A stretch of 63,652 bases of DNA from the NCBI GenBank assembly GCA_904374805.1, contig CAJFEW010000005.1:1-63652 (forward strand). Direction: 5' to 3'. A program made the translations under genes and the position numbers. The notes below the pieces were generated by a model. That model did not search any database. It saw nothing but the letters and a program-made list of their open reading frames with translations, and was not told the origin of the DNA. This stretch comes from an uncultured Neglectibacter sp. GTDB lineage: Bacteria > Bacillota > Clostridia > Oscillospirales > Acutalibacteraceae. Positions 1 through 8,214 of this stretch are shown one piece after another. Every line of letters begins with the position of its first letter. Position 1 is the first letter of the stretch.

Positions 1-1098
1 GGACTCCTTGGTGATCATCTTGTAGCGCTCGCCAGCCAGCACGTTCAGCACAGCCTGAGAGCCCACGATCTGGCTGGTGGGGGTGACCAGGGGCGGATAA
101 CCGAAGTCTTTCCGCACGCGGGGGATCTCCTCCAGCACATCGTAGTACTTGTCCTCGGCGTTGGCCTGCTTCAGCTGGGAGATCAGGTTGGACAGCATGC
201 CGCCGGGAACCTGATACAGCAGGGTGTTCACGTCCACCTTCAACACCTTGGGGTTGATATCCAGCTTCTGGGCCACGCCGCGGAAGTGGGCAGCAGCCTC
301 CACCAGCTTGTTCATATCCAGGCCGGTGTCGCGGCTGGTCCCCTGCAGGGTGGCCACCAGAGATTCGGTGGCAGGCTGGGACGTGCCGTTGGCCAAGGGG
401 GACAGAGCGCAGTCCACAATGTCCACGCCGGCCTGAGCAGCCATCAGGTTGGTCATGTCGCCGGTGCCAGTGGTATTGTGAGTGTGCAGATGGATGGGCA
501 CGCTGACGTTTTCCTTCAGCTTCTTTACCAGAGAATATGCGTCATAGGGCAGCAACAGGTTTGCCATGTCCTTGATGCAGATGGTGTCGGCGCCCATCTT
601 CTCCAGCTGCATGGCCAGCTTCACAAAATAGTCCTCGCTGTGCACGGGGCTCTTGGTGTAGCTGATAGCAGCCTCCACCATGCCGCCGTACTCCTTGACG
701 AACTTCATGGCAGCTTCCATGTTCCGGGGATCGTTCAGGGCGTCAAAAATACGCACCACGTCGATGCCGTTCTCAATGGACTTCTTGCAGAAGGCCTCCA
801 CCACGTCGTCGGCGTAGTGGCGGTAGCCCAGGATGTTCTGACCGCGCAGCAGCATTTGCAGCTTGGTGTTGGGCAGGCCCTTCTTCAGGGTGCGCAGGCG
901 CTCCCAGGGGTCTTCGTTCAAAAAGCGCATGCACACGTCGAAGGTAGCGCCGCCCCAGCACTCTAGGGACCAGTAACCAATGCTGTCCAGCACGGGGAGG
1001 ATCGGGATCATATCCTCGATCTTCATGCGGGTAGCAGCCTGGGACTGGTGTGCGTCGCGCAGGATGGTATCCATAATCTTAAGGGGATTTTTTGCCAT
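1..1098 (-). CDS. oadA: Oxaloacetate decarboxylase alpha subunit / carboxyltransferase (partial)
   Basis: This is the N-terminal 366 residues of a biotin-dependent carboxyltransferase; the gene runs off the left edge. These enzymes move the carboxyl group of oxaloacetate (or pyruvate-derived carboxylate) to biotin. Visible family signatures are RDAHQS at residues 14-19, LNDPRN near 121, CIKDMAN with the presumed carbamylated lysine at K176, and the metal-binding HLHTHN with H205 and H207. The fold is an HMGL-like TIM barrel and the protein is cytoplasmic. It is the last visible gene of an operon with oadG, a separate biotin carrier and oadB, which favours oxaloacetate decarboxylase over soluble pyruvate carboxylase subunit B. 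Whether it has its own C-terminal biotin domain cannot be seen. The start ATG lies 47 nt after oadB stops. Confidence 0.93.
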   Translation of the reverse strand, partial: MAKNPLKIMDTILRDAHQSQAATRMKIEDMIPILPVLDSIGYWSLECWGGATFDVCMRFLNEDPWERLRTLKKGLPNTKLQMLLRGQNILGYRHYADDVVEAFCKKSIENGIDVVRIFDALNDPRNMEAAMKFVKEYGGMVEAAISYTKSPVHSEDYFVKLAMQLEKMGADTICIKDMANLLLPYDAYSLVKKLKENVSVPIHLHTHNTTGTGDMTNLMAAQAGVDIVDCALSPLANGTSQPATESLVATLQGTSRDTGLDMNKLVEAAAHFRGVAQKLDINPKVLKVDVNTLLYQVPGGMLSNLISQLKQANAEDKYYDVLEEIPRVRKDFGYPPLVTPTSQIVGSQAVLNVLAGERYKMITKES

Positions 1099-1145
1099 AT
1101 TCTAAGCCATTTCCTTTCCCTGTAATGGTAACATTCTTGCCTGCA

Positions 1146-2408
1146 TCAGCCGCCGAACAGAGCCAGCAGCACGCCAGCCGCCACAGCGGAACCAATCACG
1201 CCGGACACGTTGGGGCCCATGGCGTGCATCAGCAGGAAGTTGGAAGGATCGTACTTCTGAGCCACCACCTGGGAAACACGGGCGGCCATAGGCACGGCAG
1301 ACACACCAGCGGAGCCGATGAGGGGATTGACCTTCTCCTTGGAGAACACGTTCATCAGCTTGGCCAGGAGCACGCCGCCGGCAGTGCCGAAGCCAAAGGC
1401 CACAATGCCCAGCACCAGGATTCCCAGAGTCTGCCAGTTCAGGAAGGTAGCCGCCGTAGCGGTAGCGCCCACAGAGACACCCAGGAAAATGGTGACAATG
1501 TTCATCAGCTCGTTCTGCACGGTCTTGCTCAGACGGTCCACCACACCGCACTCACGCATCAGGTTGCCCAGCATCAGGCAGCCAACCAGAGAGGCCGCAG
1601 AGGGCACCAGGAAGGACACGAAGATGGTGACGATGATGGGGAACAAAATCTTTTCCGTCTTGGTGACAGGACGCAGCTGCTTCATTTTGATCTTCCGCTC
1701 TTTGTCGGTAGTCAGCAGCTTCATAATGGGGGGCTGAATCACGGGCACCAGAGCCATGTAGGAATAAGCCGCCACTGCGATGGGCCCAAGCAGATGAGGA
1801 GCCAGGTGGCTGGTGGTGTAGATAGCCGTGGGGCCGTCCGCACCGCCGATGATGCCGATGGAACTCGCCTCGGGGCCGGTAAAGCCCAGCAGCCGGGCGC
1901 CCACGAAGGTGATGAAGATGCCCAGCTGAGCAGCAGCGCCCAGCAGCAGGCTCTTGGGGTTGGCAATCAGGGGGCCGAAGTCGGTCATGGCGCCCACGCC
2001 CACAAAGATCAGGCAGGGGTACACGCCCAGCTTCACGCCCAAGTACAGCACGTCCAGCAGGCCCACGGAGATGGAGGAGCCCAGCAAGCTGGTGAGCTCG
2101 TTGATGATGTTCTGCGTGGCACCGCCCGCAGCGATCTCATCAATAATCTCCTGGGTGACGGTGGCGCCGCCAAACAGCTCCCACTGTACATGCCCGTTGG
2201 CAAAGAGCACCTCATGATACATTTCAGCGCCCGGCAGGTTTGTAAGCAGCATGCCGAAAGAGATCGGCAGAAGCAGCAGGGGCTCAAACTGCTTGACAAT
2301 TGCCAGATACAGCAGCACGCAGGAAACCACCAACATCACCAGAGAAAGGGGATTCTGCTGGACGATGTAGAAACCCGTCTGCTGCAAAAAGTTAATAATT
2401 GCGTCCAT
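1146..2408 (-). CDS. oadB: Sodium-translocating decarboxylase beta subunit
   Basis: This 420-residue polytopic membrane protein is the sodium pump subunit that decarboxylates carboxybiotin and exports Na+. It matches the OadB/GcdB/MmdB family in length and in a run of hydrophobic segments across the whole protein. The diagnostic GGADGPT motif is at residues 188-194; D191 corresponds to the sodium-binding aspartate described in Klebsiella OadB. The start ATG follows a GAGGAG-type ribosome site. It lies between the biotin carrier upstream (50 nt) and oadA downstream (47 nt), so the genes are almost certainly one transcript. A glutaconyl- or methylmalonyl-CoA decarboxylase beta subunit would look similar; the OadA-type carboxyltransferase beside it argues for oxaloacetate. 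Confidence 0.95.
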   Translation of the reverse strand: MDAIINFLQQTGFYIVQQNPLSLVMLVVSCVLLYLAIVKQFEPLLLLPISFGMLLTNLPGAEMYHEVLFANGHVQWELFGGATVTQEIIDEIAAGGATQNIINELTSLLGSSISVGLLDVLYLGVKLGVYPCLIFVGVGAMTDFGPLIANPKSLLLGAAAQLGIFITFVGARLLGFTGPEASSIGIIGGADGPTAIYTTSHLAPHLLGPIAVAAYSYMALVPVIQPPIMKLLTTDKERKIKMKQLRPVTKTEKILFPIIVTIFVSFLVPSAASLVGCLMLGNLMRECGVVDRLSKTVQNELMNIVTIFLGVSVGATATAATFLNWQTLGILVLGIVAFGFGTAGGVLLAKLMNVFSKEKVNPLIGSAGVSAVPMAARVSQVVAQKYDPSNFLLMHAMGPNVSGVIGSAVAAGVLLALFGG

Positions 2409-2458
2409 TTGCTTACTTCACTCCTCTTTGTTTATTTAGGAAGAACACCTCCTGCTGG

Positions 2459-2824
2459 TTAGGCAATGGTGCAAAGGAGTGTGCCGCTTTCTACGGCAGC
2501 GCCCTTGGAGACAGACACAGCCGTGATGGTGCCATCATGGGGAGCCATGATCTCGTTCTCCATCTTCATAGCTTCCAGGATCATCAGCACGTCACCGGAC
2601 TTGACGGTCTGGCCGGCAGCCACCTTCACGTCCAGAATGGTGCCGGGCATGGGCGCAGTGATCTGCTCGCCAGCGCCAGCAGGAGCCGCTGCGGGAGCGG
2701 GAGCCGGAGCGGGGGCAGCAGCAGGCGCAGGAGCCGCCACGGGAGCAGGAGCAGCGCCGCCTTTGACTTCTTCTACGCTAACTTCATAAGCAGTGCCGTT
2801 GACATTGACATGATAAGTTCTCAT
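2459..2824 (-). CDS. Biotin carrier protein of the decarboxylase
   Basis: This 121-residue biotin carrier shuttles the carboxyl group between the OadA-type transferase and the membrane pump. A short N-terminal module (about residues 1-20) is followed by an Ala/Pro-rich flexible linker (about 22-50) and a biotinyl/lipoyl domain. The EAMKMEN motif places the biotinylated lysine at K87. A free-standing carrier is typical of glutaconyl- and methylmalonyl-CoA decarboxylases (GcdC/MmdC) and also occurs in clostridial oad operons. It lies 71 nt after oadG and 50 nt before oadB on the same strand. The linker resembles that of the gamma subunit upstream, which has its own Ala/Pro stretch. Confidence 0.93.
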   Translation of the reverse strand: MRTYHVNVNGTAYEVSVEEVKGGAAPAPVAAPAPAAAPAPAPAPAAAPAGAGEQITAPMPGTILDVKVAAGQTVKSGDVLMILEAMKMENEIMAPHDGTITAVSVSKGAAVESGTLLCTIA

Positions 2825-2895
2825 AATGGATTCCCTCTCTGTTCAAATCAAAACTTTTTAAACTTGTGAGCTCCCCAAAGGGAACACGTGGGCGG

Positions 2896-3183
2896 TTACA
2901 CCCGGCGGATGGACAGGATCTTGATGTGGTCCACATCTTCTCCCATGTCCTCAGCAATGGCTGCCGCAATGGCCGCCACCAGCTGCTGGTTGCCAGCCTG
3001 CGGAGCCGGCGCGGTGACGGCCGGGGCCGGGGCAGGGGCCGGCGTTGTCTGAGGGGTCTTGTTGCCGGTGACAGCGACCATGATCTTGCCCAAAATCACA
3101 ATGATGATGATCAGGCAGATCAGGGCGATAAACACGGTAATCAGGCCCATCAGAACAACTTGGAGCATACTGGGTTCTGGCAT
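2896..3183 (-). CDS. oadG: OadG-family gamma subunit
   Basis: This 95-residue protein is the small membrane subunit that anchors the cytoplasmic decarboxylase to the beta pump. One hydrophobic helix (about residues 8-32) is followed by a basic patch, a Pro/Ala linker (about 44-62) and a short C-terminal helix with acidic residues ending in IRRV. That architecture is typical of OadG/MmdD, which are recognised by shape more than by sequence. A strong GGGAGG ribosome site lies 9 nt before the ATG. It is the first gene of the operon, and the promoter at 3288-3316 lies about 100 nt upstream. Confidence 0.85.
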   Translation of the reverse strand: MPEPSMLQVVLMGLITVFIALICLIIIIVILGKIMVAVTGNKTPQTTPAPAPAPAVTAPAPQAGNQQLVAAIAAAIAEDMGEDVDHIKILSIRRV

Positions 3184-3287
3184 ACTGTTATACCTCCCTT
3201 CGCCGTAAAGTTATGACTAAACTTGCGTTTAACAACGGTCGGATTTTGAAAAACACCATTCTACCGCATTTTATCAAAATCAAATAA

Positions 3288-3316
3288 ATGATACCACGAA
3301 CCGGGTGGTTTGACAA
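3288..3316 (-). promoter_or_regulatory. Predicted sigma-A promoter of the decarboxylase operon
   Basis: On the minus strand a -35 TTGTCA (3311-3316) and a -10 TATCAT (3288-3293) are separated by 17 nt. They lie about 100 nt upstream of oadG, leaving an AT-rich leader without a clear terminator. Confidence 0.6.
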
Positions 3317-3370
3317 TGCCTTTGTTCACGGTTTTGTTAAAATTTTTTCAAAGATCTTTTTCCTTTTCCC

Positions 3371-3412
3371 ACAGAAAAAAAGCGCCTGCACAACGCGCTG
3401 CAGACGCTTTTC
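3371..3412 (-). terminator. Rho-independent terminator after the GNAT gene
   Basis: Minus-strand hairpin with arms of about 12 bp (AAAAGCG and CTGCA blocks with one G-U pair), followed by a U-rich run. It lies 35 nt past the stop of the 3447-4034 gene and ends the envelope cassette transcript. Confidence 0.8.
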
Positions 3413-3446
3413 TCTTTCCTGCCCCTAGGCAGATGGAAAAAAGAGG

Positions 3447-4034
3447 TTAGAGCCCCTCTGTGTTCACCAAAGTGGCGGCGTGTTCCCGGGCGGCCTCGTA
3501 GTCGGCAGCCTCCACCAAATAGGGCTTGGTGGGCTTTGCCGCTGTGGGATTCCAGGGCTTGAGGTAGTATTCCACCCACACCAGGTTCGGGTCTTCCACA
3601 GGCGGATCCCCTTCCAAGGGCACAAAGCCTTCCGCCTGGAAAAAGGCCAGGGCATCCTGATTCTCCCGCTGCACCCGAGCAATCACCCGGCGCCGGTTGC
3701 CCATTTCCAACATGTCCCGCATCAGGCTCCACAGGGCCGTGCCCACACCCCGGCGCAGCAGGTCCCTGCGCACATACAGCTGAAACTCCACGGAAAACAA
3801 ATCCTCCGGATCCCGTGGATCCTCGCTCAAATGGCAGAAGCCCGCAGTTTGATAGTCAATCTCGCACAGAAGCCAGCCCAGCCCATAGGTGTACCGGTCA
3901 ATGCGCTGCACGTAGCTCTGCAGCTCCGGAGGCTCCCCTTCCGGAGCCAACACCGTGCCGGTGTAAGGGGTGTAAATTTTTAACATAGACGGGCCGTCCC
4001 ACTCGTTGACCCGCCGCACGGCCACTCTCGCCAT
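3447..4034 (-). CDS. GNAT-family N-acetyltransferase
   Basis: This 195-residue protein has the GNAT fold and probably moves an acetyl group from acetyl-CoA to a small amine; the substrate is unknown. The acetyl-CoA loop is visible as RRDLLRRGVGTALW (about residues 103-116), and a DALAFFQAEGFVP segment is typical of the last conserved motif. An upstream in-frame ATG at 4118 would overlap the preceding gene. The ATG at 4034 is preferred because AGGAAGGAG precedes it at good spacing. It is the last gene of the envelope cassette, 59 nt after the LtaS-like gene, and is followed by a terminator. Confidence 0.8.
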   Translation of the reverse strand: MARVAVRRVNEWDGPSMLKIYTPYTGTVLAPEGEPPELQSYVQRIDRYTYGLGWLLCEIDYQTAGFCHLSEDPRDPEDLFSVEFQLYVRRDLLRRGVGTALWSLMRDMLEMGNRRRVIARVQRENQDALAFFQAEGFVPLEGDPPVEDPNLVWVEYYLKPWNPTAAKPTKPYLVEAADYEAAREHAATLVNTEGL

Positions 4035-4093
4035 AGGATTTTCTCGCTCCTTCCTCAGGTTCACAACACGTACTCTGTGGAAAACCTTCCTCC

Positions 4094-6175
4094 CTACAGG
4101 GTAAAGGCCTCCATACACTTTTCCTCGCCGCCAAAGGCATTGTTATACTGCAAAATATTGTACTTGTTCAAAAGCTCGTCATAGGGGGTGGAGTCTCCAT
4201 TCTTGTACAGGTTTCCCTCCTGGTCCAGCATGCCCACAGCGGTGATCACCGGCATGGTTTGGCGCAGCCGCTCCAGGAATTTGGTGTAGTCTGTTCCCTC
4301 CAGTCCTGCGGCGCGCAGCAGCAGGCCCGACAGGTAATTCAAACTTACAGCCTTAATTTCCTCCCCTTCCAGGTCGTAGTTGGCCCAGATCAAAAACGGC
4401 ACCTGGTATTCCCGCATGGTGTTGGCAAAGGAGAGATCATCCGCATCCTCTCCCAGAAGCTGTGTGAGGAAGTCCTCCTCCAAATTGGGCCAGTGGTCCC
4501 CGAAGAACAGAACCACCACAGGCTCCTCCTGCTGAGAGAAGTACTCCAGCAAATACTCCAAAGCCTCATCCGACTTTTTGGTCAAGCTCAAGTACTGCTC
4601 GGTCTGGGGGTATTCCCCTTCGGCCCCCTCCACCTGCACGGTGGTGGGGTAGTCCTCATCCTCATAGCCGCCGTGGTTTTGAATGGTCACGTTAAACAAG
4701 AAGAGGGGGTGGTCCGGGTCCCGGTGTTCGTACTCATAGATCACCTGGTCGTAACTGGAACGGTCGCTGGTCAAGCCGTGCTCCAGTTCCCGCTTCACGT
4801 CAAAGGCGGACACATCGACAAATTCGTCAAAGCCCAGGTATTCGTAGGCGGTGTCCCGCTGCCAGGCGCTCCGGTTTCCCGGATGAATGGCCACACATTC
4901 GTAGCCGTAGCCGTCCTTCAGCAGAGAGACCAGGGAGGTCTGCTCATGGTCCACATACTGCTGATAGGGCTTGCTGCCCACAGGGAGAAAGGCGGTGGTG
5001 TTTCCCGTAAGGAACTCATACTCGCTGTTGCAGGTGTTGCCTCCGTACACCGAGGAATAGGCCGTTCCCCACACCACGTCCCCCGACTTCTGCAGGGTAT
5101 GCAGAAACGGCAGATTGTCCTGGGTGAAGGAGACGCTGCCCTCTCCCACAGCGCCCAGATCCGTAAAGGACTCGTTCATAATGGCGATGATTGTGGGAAG
5201 TTCCTCTGGGTTTCCCACAGGGTCCGGCTCTTCCAGCTGGGAAGCCGCTTCCGAAACCTCTTCCGCCTGGGCCTCCGAGTAGCCCTCGGGCTTGTCCACC
5301 ATGAGAAACTGCACGTTGGCGCAGAATCCTGCCGCAATGCCGGTGATCTCCGAACTGGTTTTCTGGTTCCACGCCCACACGGAAATCCCCAGCTGGGAGA
5401 GAATATTCAGAGGGAACACCAGCATAAAGAGGGCGCCCGCCGTAACAAGGGAGGCCACCCGTTCCACCAGCTTTTGGGAGCGGGGCTGGCGGGACTCCAG
5501 CTTCACGCACAGGGCCAGCACCAGGAAAAAGGCCACCGCCGTCACCGTCATGGCGCGGCTGGGCTCATAGGTATACCCGCCCGCCACCGTGACAGCTGTG
5601 CTGAGGCCCTGGATGTCCCAAGGCAAAATGGGCTGGCCCCGGAACTGGACCACAAAGTAGTTGGCAATGCCAAACCCCAGAGACAGCACACTGCCGCTCA
5701 AACACGCGGCCCACACCCGGCGGAACAGGCCGTAAAACAAGGTGTACACCATGAGATAGCACAGGTAGTTGGCCAAACTCTTCCAAAAATTAAAGGTGAG
5801 AATGCGAGTGGAGTTGATGAAATCCACGGCAAAAAACGCCCCCAGCGGCATGAGAAGCAGCAGGGCCAACCCCGCCGCCCGGCGCGCACGCTCCGGAATA
5901 TGTATCTCCCACAGACACACAAAGGCTGCTGCCGCCGCTAAAGCCCAGAAGCCGGCGGTATAGCCCAAAAAGGCGGACAGCCCACCCTCCGGGGGCTCTT
6001 CCGCTGTGCAAAACAAAAACACTTCCCACAAGTACAGCCCCAGGGAAACCGCCAGGATCGCCGCCCCGGCCAGAAGGTTCCCACGGCTTTTGCGCAGCCG
6101 GATGCCATAGCCCCGGGCGCTTTCCTCTTGCTTGTTTTGAGAAAGGGACTTCTTCTCCCTCTGCTTCATTTCCAT
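4094..6175 (-). CDS. LtaS-like sulfatase-fold phosphoglycerol transferase
   Basis: This 693-residue membrane enzyme is of the lipoteichoic acid synthase family. LtaS moves glycerol-phosphate from phosphatidylglycerol onto a growing polymer outside the cell. Several hydrophobic helices fill residues about 33-260, followed by an extracellular alkaline-phosphatase-fold domain from about 325. Key residues can be placed: metal ligand E335 in NESF, the nucleophile T381 in GNTCNSE, and the DH pair at 560-561 in FFGDHWP. These match the LtaS pattern (Glu, Thr, Asp-His). It lies 72 nt after the 2-epimerase gene in a teichoic-acid-like cassette. An alternative is a phosphoglycerol transferase that decorates a different glycan; the acceptor cannot be read from the sequence. 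Confidence 0.85.
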   Translation of the reverse strand: MEMKQREKKSLSQNKQEESARGYGIRLRKSRGNLLAGAAILAVSLGLYLWEVFLFCTAEEPPEGGLSAFLGYTAGFWALAAAAAFVCLWEIHIPERARRAAGLALLLLMPLGAFFAVDFINSTRILTFNFWKSLANYLCYLMVYTLFYGLFRRVWAACLSGSVLSLGFGIANYFVVQFRGQPILPWDIQGLSTAVTVAGGYTYEPSRAMTVTAVAFFLVLALCVKLESRQPRSQKLVERVASLVTAGALFMLVFPLNILSQLGISVWAWNQKTSSEITGIAAGFCANVQFLMVDKPEGYSEAQAEEVSEAASQLEEPDPVGNPEELPTIIAIMNESFTDLGAVGEGSVSFTQDNLPFLHTLQKSGDVVWGTAYSSVYGGNTCNSEYEFLTGNTTAFLPVGSKPYQQYVDHEQTSLVSLLKDGYGYECVAIHPGNRSAWQRDTAYEYLGFDEFVDVSAFDVKRELEHGLTSDRSSYDQVIYEYEHRDPDHPLFLFNVTIQNHGGYEDEDYPTTVQVEGAEGEYPQTEQYLSLTKKSDEALEYLLEYFSQQEEPVVVLFFGDHWPNLEEDFLTQLLGEDADDLSFANTMREYQVPFLIWANYDLEGEEIKAVSLNYLSGLLLRAAGLEGTDYTKFLERLRQTMPVITAVGMLDQEGNLYKNGDSTPYDELLNKYNILQYNNAFGGEEKCMEAFTL

Positions 6176-6247
6176 AGAACTTATTCGCTTCCTTCTGTGG
6201 ATATCTTTCCCCTCAGTCCTTCCTTACTTCTCCAAAAGGGCTGCCCC

Positions 6248-7363
6248 TTACAGGGACTTTTCTTTCCAGGCCACAATGGCGTCCGCAATGCGGCGGCTGG
6301 CCAAGCCGTCCCCATAGGGATTGCTGGCGTGGCTCATGCGGGCGTAGGCCTCCCGATCGGTGAGCAGCTCCCGGACCAATGTGTAAATGGTCTCCTCATC
6401 GGTGCCGGCCAGCTTGAGGGTGCCGGCCGCAATGCCCTCGGGGCGCTCGGTGGTGTCCCGCAGGACAATGACCGGCTTGCCCAGGGAGGGGGCCTCCTCC
6501 TGGATGCCGCCGCTGTCTGTCAGGATCAAAGTGGAACGGGCCAACAGATTGTGGAACTCAATCACCTCTAACGGCTCCACAAGCCGCACCCGCTCGCAGC
6601 CGCCCAGTTCCTCCTCAGCAGCTTTTTGGACCAGTGGGTTTAAATGGACAGGGTACACCACCTTCACATCGGGGAACTCCTCCACCACCCGGCGGATCGC
6701 CCGGAACATGCGGTGCATGGGCTCTCCCAGGTTTTCCCGACGGTGGGCCGTCAACACCAGAAGCCGGGACCCTTTGGCCCACTCCAGCAGCTCATCGGCG
6801 TAGTCCTCCCGCACAGTGGTTTTCAGCGCGTCGATGGCCGTGTTGCCGGTGACTACAATGGACTCCGGCCGCTTGCCCTCCCGCAGCAAGTTTTCCCGGG
6901 CCCCCTGGGTGGGAGCGAAGTGCAGGTCTGCCACGCAGCCCACAAACTGCCGGTTCATCTCCTCGGGAAAGGGAGAGTATTTGTCGTAGGTGCGCAGGCC
7001 GGCTTCCACGTGGCCCACCGCTGTCTGGGTGTAATAGGCCGCCAAAGCTCCCGCAAAGGTGGTGGTGGTGTCCCCATGGACCAGAATCATGTCCGGCCGC
7101 TCCTTCTGAATGACCCCTTCCAGCCCTTTCAGCACCCGGGCCGTAATGTCCGACAGCGTCTGTCCCGGCTGCATAATGTCCAAATCGTAATCGGGCCGGA
7201 TGGAGAAAGCCTCCAACACCTGGTCCAGCATCTGCCGGTGCTGAGCGGTGACGCACACCAGGCTTTCAAACTCTTCCCGGTCTTTCAGCTCCTGGACCAG
7301 AGGCGCCATTTTAATGGTCTCCGGCCGGGTGCCAAACACGGACATGACCTTGATCTTTTTCAT
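6248..7363 (-). CDS. wecB: UDP-N-acetylglucosamine 2-epimerase (non-hydrolysing)
   Basis: This 371-residue enzyme interconverts UDP-GlcNAc and UDP-ManNAc in the cytoplasm. Family signatures are GTRPE near residues 11-15, HGDTTTT, AGLRTYD, TAHRREN and DSGGIQEEAP, and the length is normal. The product UDP-ManNAc is the donor for the TagA/WecG transferase encoded upstream at 7490-8209, so the two genes fit one pathway, the ManNAc-GlcNAc-PP-undecaprenol linkage unit. An AAGGATGG-type ribosome site precedes the ATG. A GC-rich hairpin at 7444-7479 separates it from the transferase gene and could reduce read-through. Confidence 0.95.
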   Translation of the reverse strand: MKKIKVMSVFGTRPETIKMAPLVQELKDREEFESLVCVTAQHRQMLDQVLEAFSIRPDYDLDIMQPGQTLSDITARVLKGLEGVIQKERPDMILVHGDTTTTFAGALAAYYTQTAVGHVEAGLRTYDKYSPFPEEMNRQFVGCVADLHFAPTQGARENLLREGKRPESIVVTGNTAIDALKTTVREDYADELLEWAKGSRLLVLTAHRRENLGEPMHRMFRAIRRVVEEFPDVKVVYPVHLNPLVQKAAEEELGGCERVRLVEPLEVIEFHNLLARSTLILTDSGGIQEEAPSLGKPVIVLRDTTERPEGIAAGTLKLAGTDEETIYTLVRELLTDREAYARMSHASNPYGDGLASRRIADAIVAWKEKSL

Positions 7364-7443
7364 GGGTACCCATCCTTCCCGTAACTATATGCAGTAATTC
7401 TCAAATTCTTGTCTACAAAGTCCTTACAAATTTCTAACGGACA

Positions 7444-7479
7444 GCGGCGCCGGGCCGTTTCCCCGGCAACCGGCGCCGC
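7444..7479 (-). other. Strong GC hairpin between tagA-like gene and wecB
   Basis: A perfect 10-bp inverted repeat (GCGGCGCCGG / CCGGCGCCGC) with a 16-nt loop lies just after the transferase stop. No good U-run follows on the minus strand, so it is more likely an RNA stability or attenuating hairpin than a full terminator. Confidence 0.5.
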
Positions 7480-7489
7480 GGGGAAAGCC

Positions 7490-8209
7490 TCACTTTTTGC
7501 TCTCCCGCCGGATCTCTCCCAAAAATTTCACATTGCTCTCATAAAAGCGCTTCAGCCGGGAAGGCTCCCGGACAATGCGGTAGAGCCACTCCGTGTTGGT
7601 CTTCACAAAGAAGGAAGGGGCCCTTCGCTTGCTGCCGCTGAGCACGTCAAAGGAGCCTCCCACCCCGATAAACACTCCTTTTTGGAATTGGTCCAAATAC
7701 CGGGCGATCAAAAGCTCCTGGGCAGGGACCCCCAAGGCCACCAGCACCAAGTCCGGCTGGGCCTGCACAATCTCTTGGAAGTCGGCATCCTTGTCCTTGC
7801 CGTAGCCGTTTTTATACCGCACCTCCATGCGGGGATAGCGAAGCTTCAGCTTTTTGGCCAAGGCGGAAACCACTTCCTCCTTGGCCCCCAGCAGGTACAC
7901 GCTCTTTTCCGCCTGGCCCGCCATGTCCAGAAGCCGCTGGGCCAAATCCACCCCGGTGATTCGCTCCGTAACCGGCAGGGAGAGCTGCTGCATGGCCCGC
8001 ACCACGCTGATGCCGTCCGGCACCACCGCGGTCTCCTCGTCCAGCAAAAGCCGGCGGATTTCTGCATTTCCCTCCGCCTTCATCAGGATCTCCGGGTTGG
8101 CGGTGACCACAAAAAGCTTGTCCCCCTCCTGCAGGGCCTTGCCCGCCTTTTGGCAAAAGTCCTCCGCCGAACCGGGGAACACCCGGCGCAAATATTCCTG
8201 GATAGCCAT
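7490..8209 (-). CDS. WecG/TagA/CpsF-family glycosyltransferase
   Basis: This 239-residue GT26 enzyme probably adds N-acetylmannosamine to a lipid-linked GlcNAc at the membrane. The family core is visible as VVTANPEILMKA, PDGISVV, ERITGVDL, VYLLGA, and LVALGVPAQELLI followed by GVGGSFDVLSG. The ATG at 8209 is chosen because GAAGGA lies 9 nt before it. An in-frame TTG at 8218 would overlap the stop of the upstream sugar transferase gene. Its neighbours are the priming transferase and the 2-epimerase, which together would build the first two sugars of a teichoic-acid-like linkage unit. Confidence 0.9.
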   Translation of the reverse strand: MAIQEYLRRVFPGSAEDFCQKAGKALQEGDKLFVVTANPEILMKAEGNAEIRRLLLDEETAVVPDGISVVRAMQQLSLPVTERITGVDLAQRLLDMAGQAEKSVYLLGAKEEVVSALAKKLKLRYPRMEVRYKNGYGKDKDADFQEIVQAQPDLVLVALGVPAQELLIARYLDQFQKGVFIGVGGSFDVLSGSKRRAPSFFVKTNTEWLYRIVREPSRLKRFYESNVKFLGEIRRESKK

Positions 8210-8214
8210 TCCAA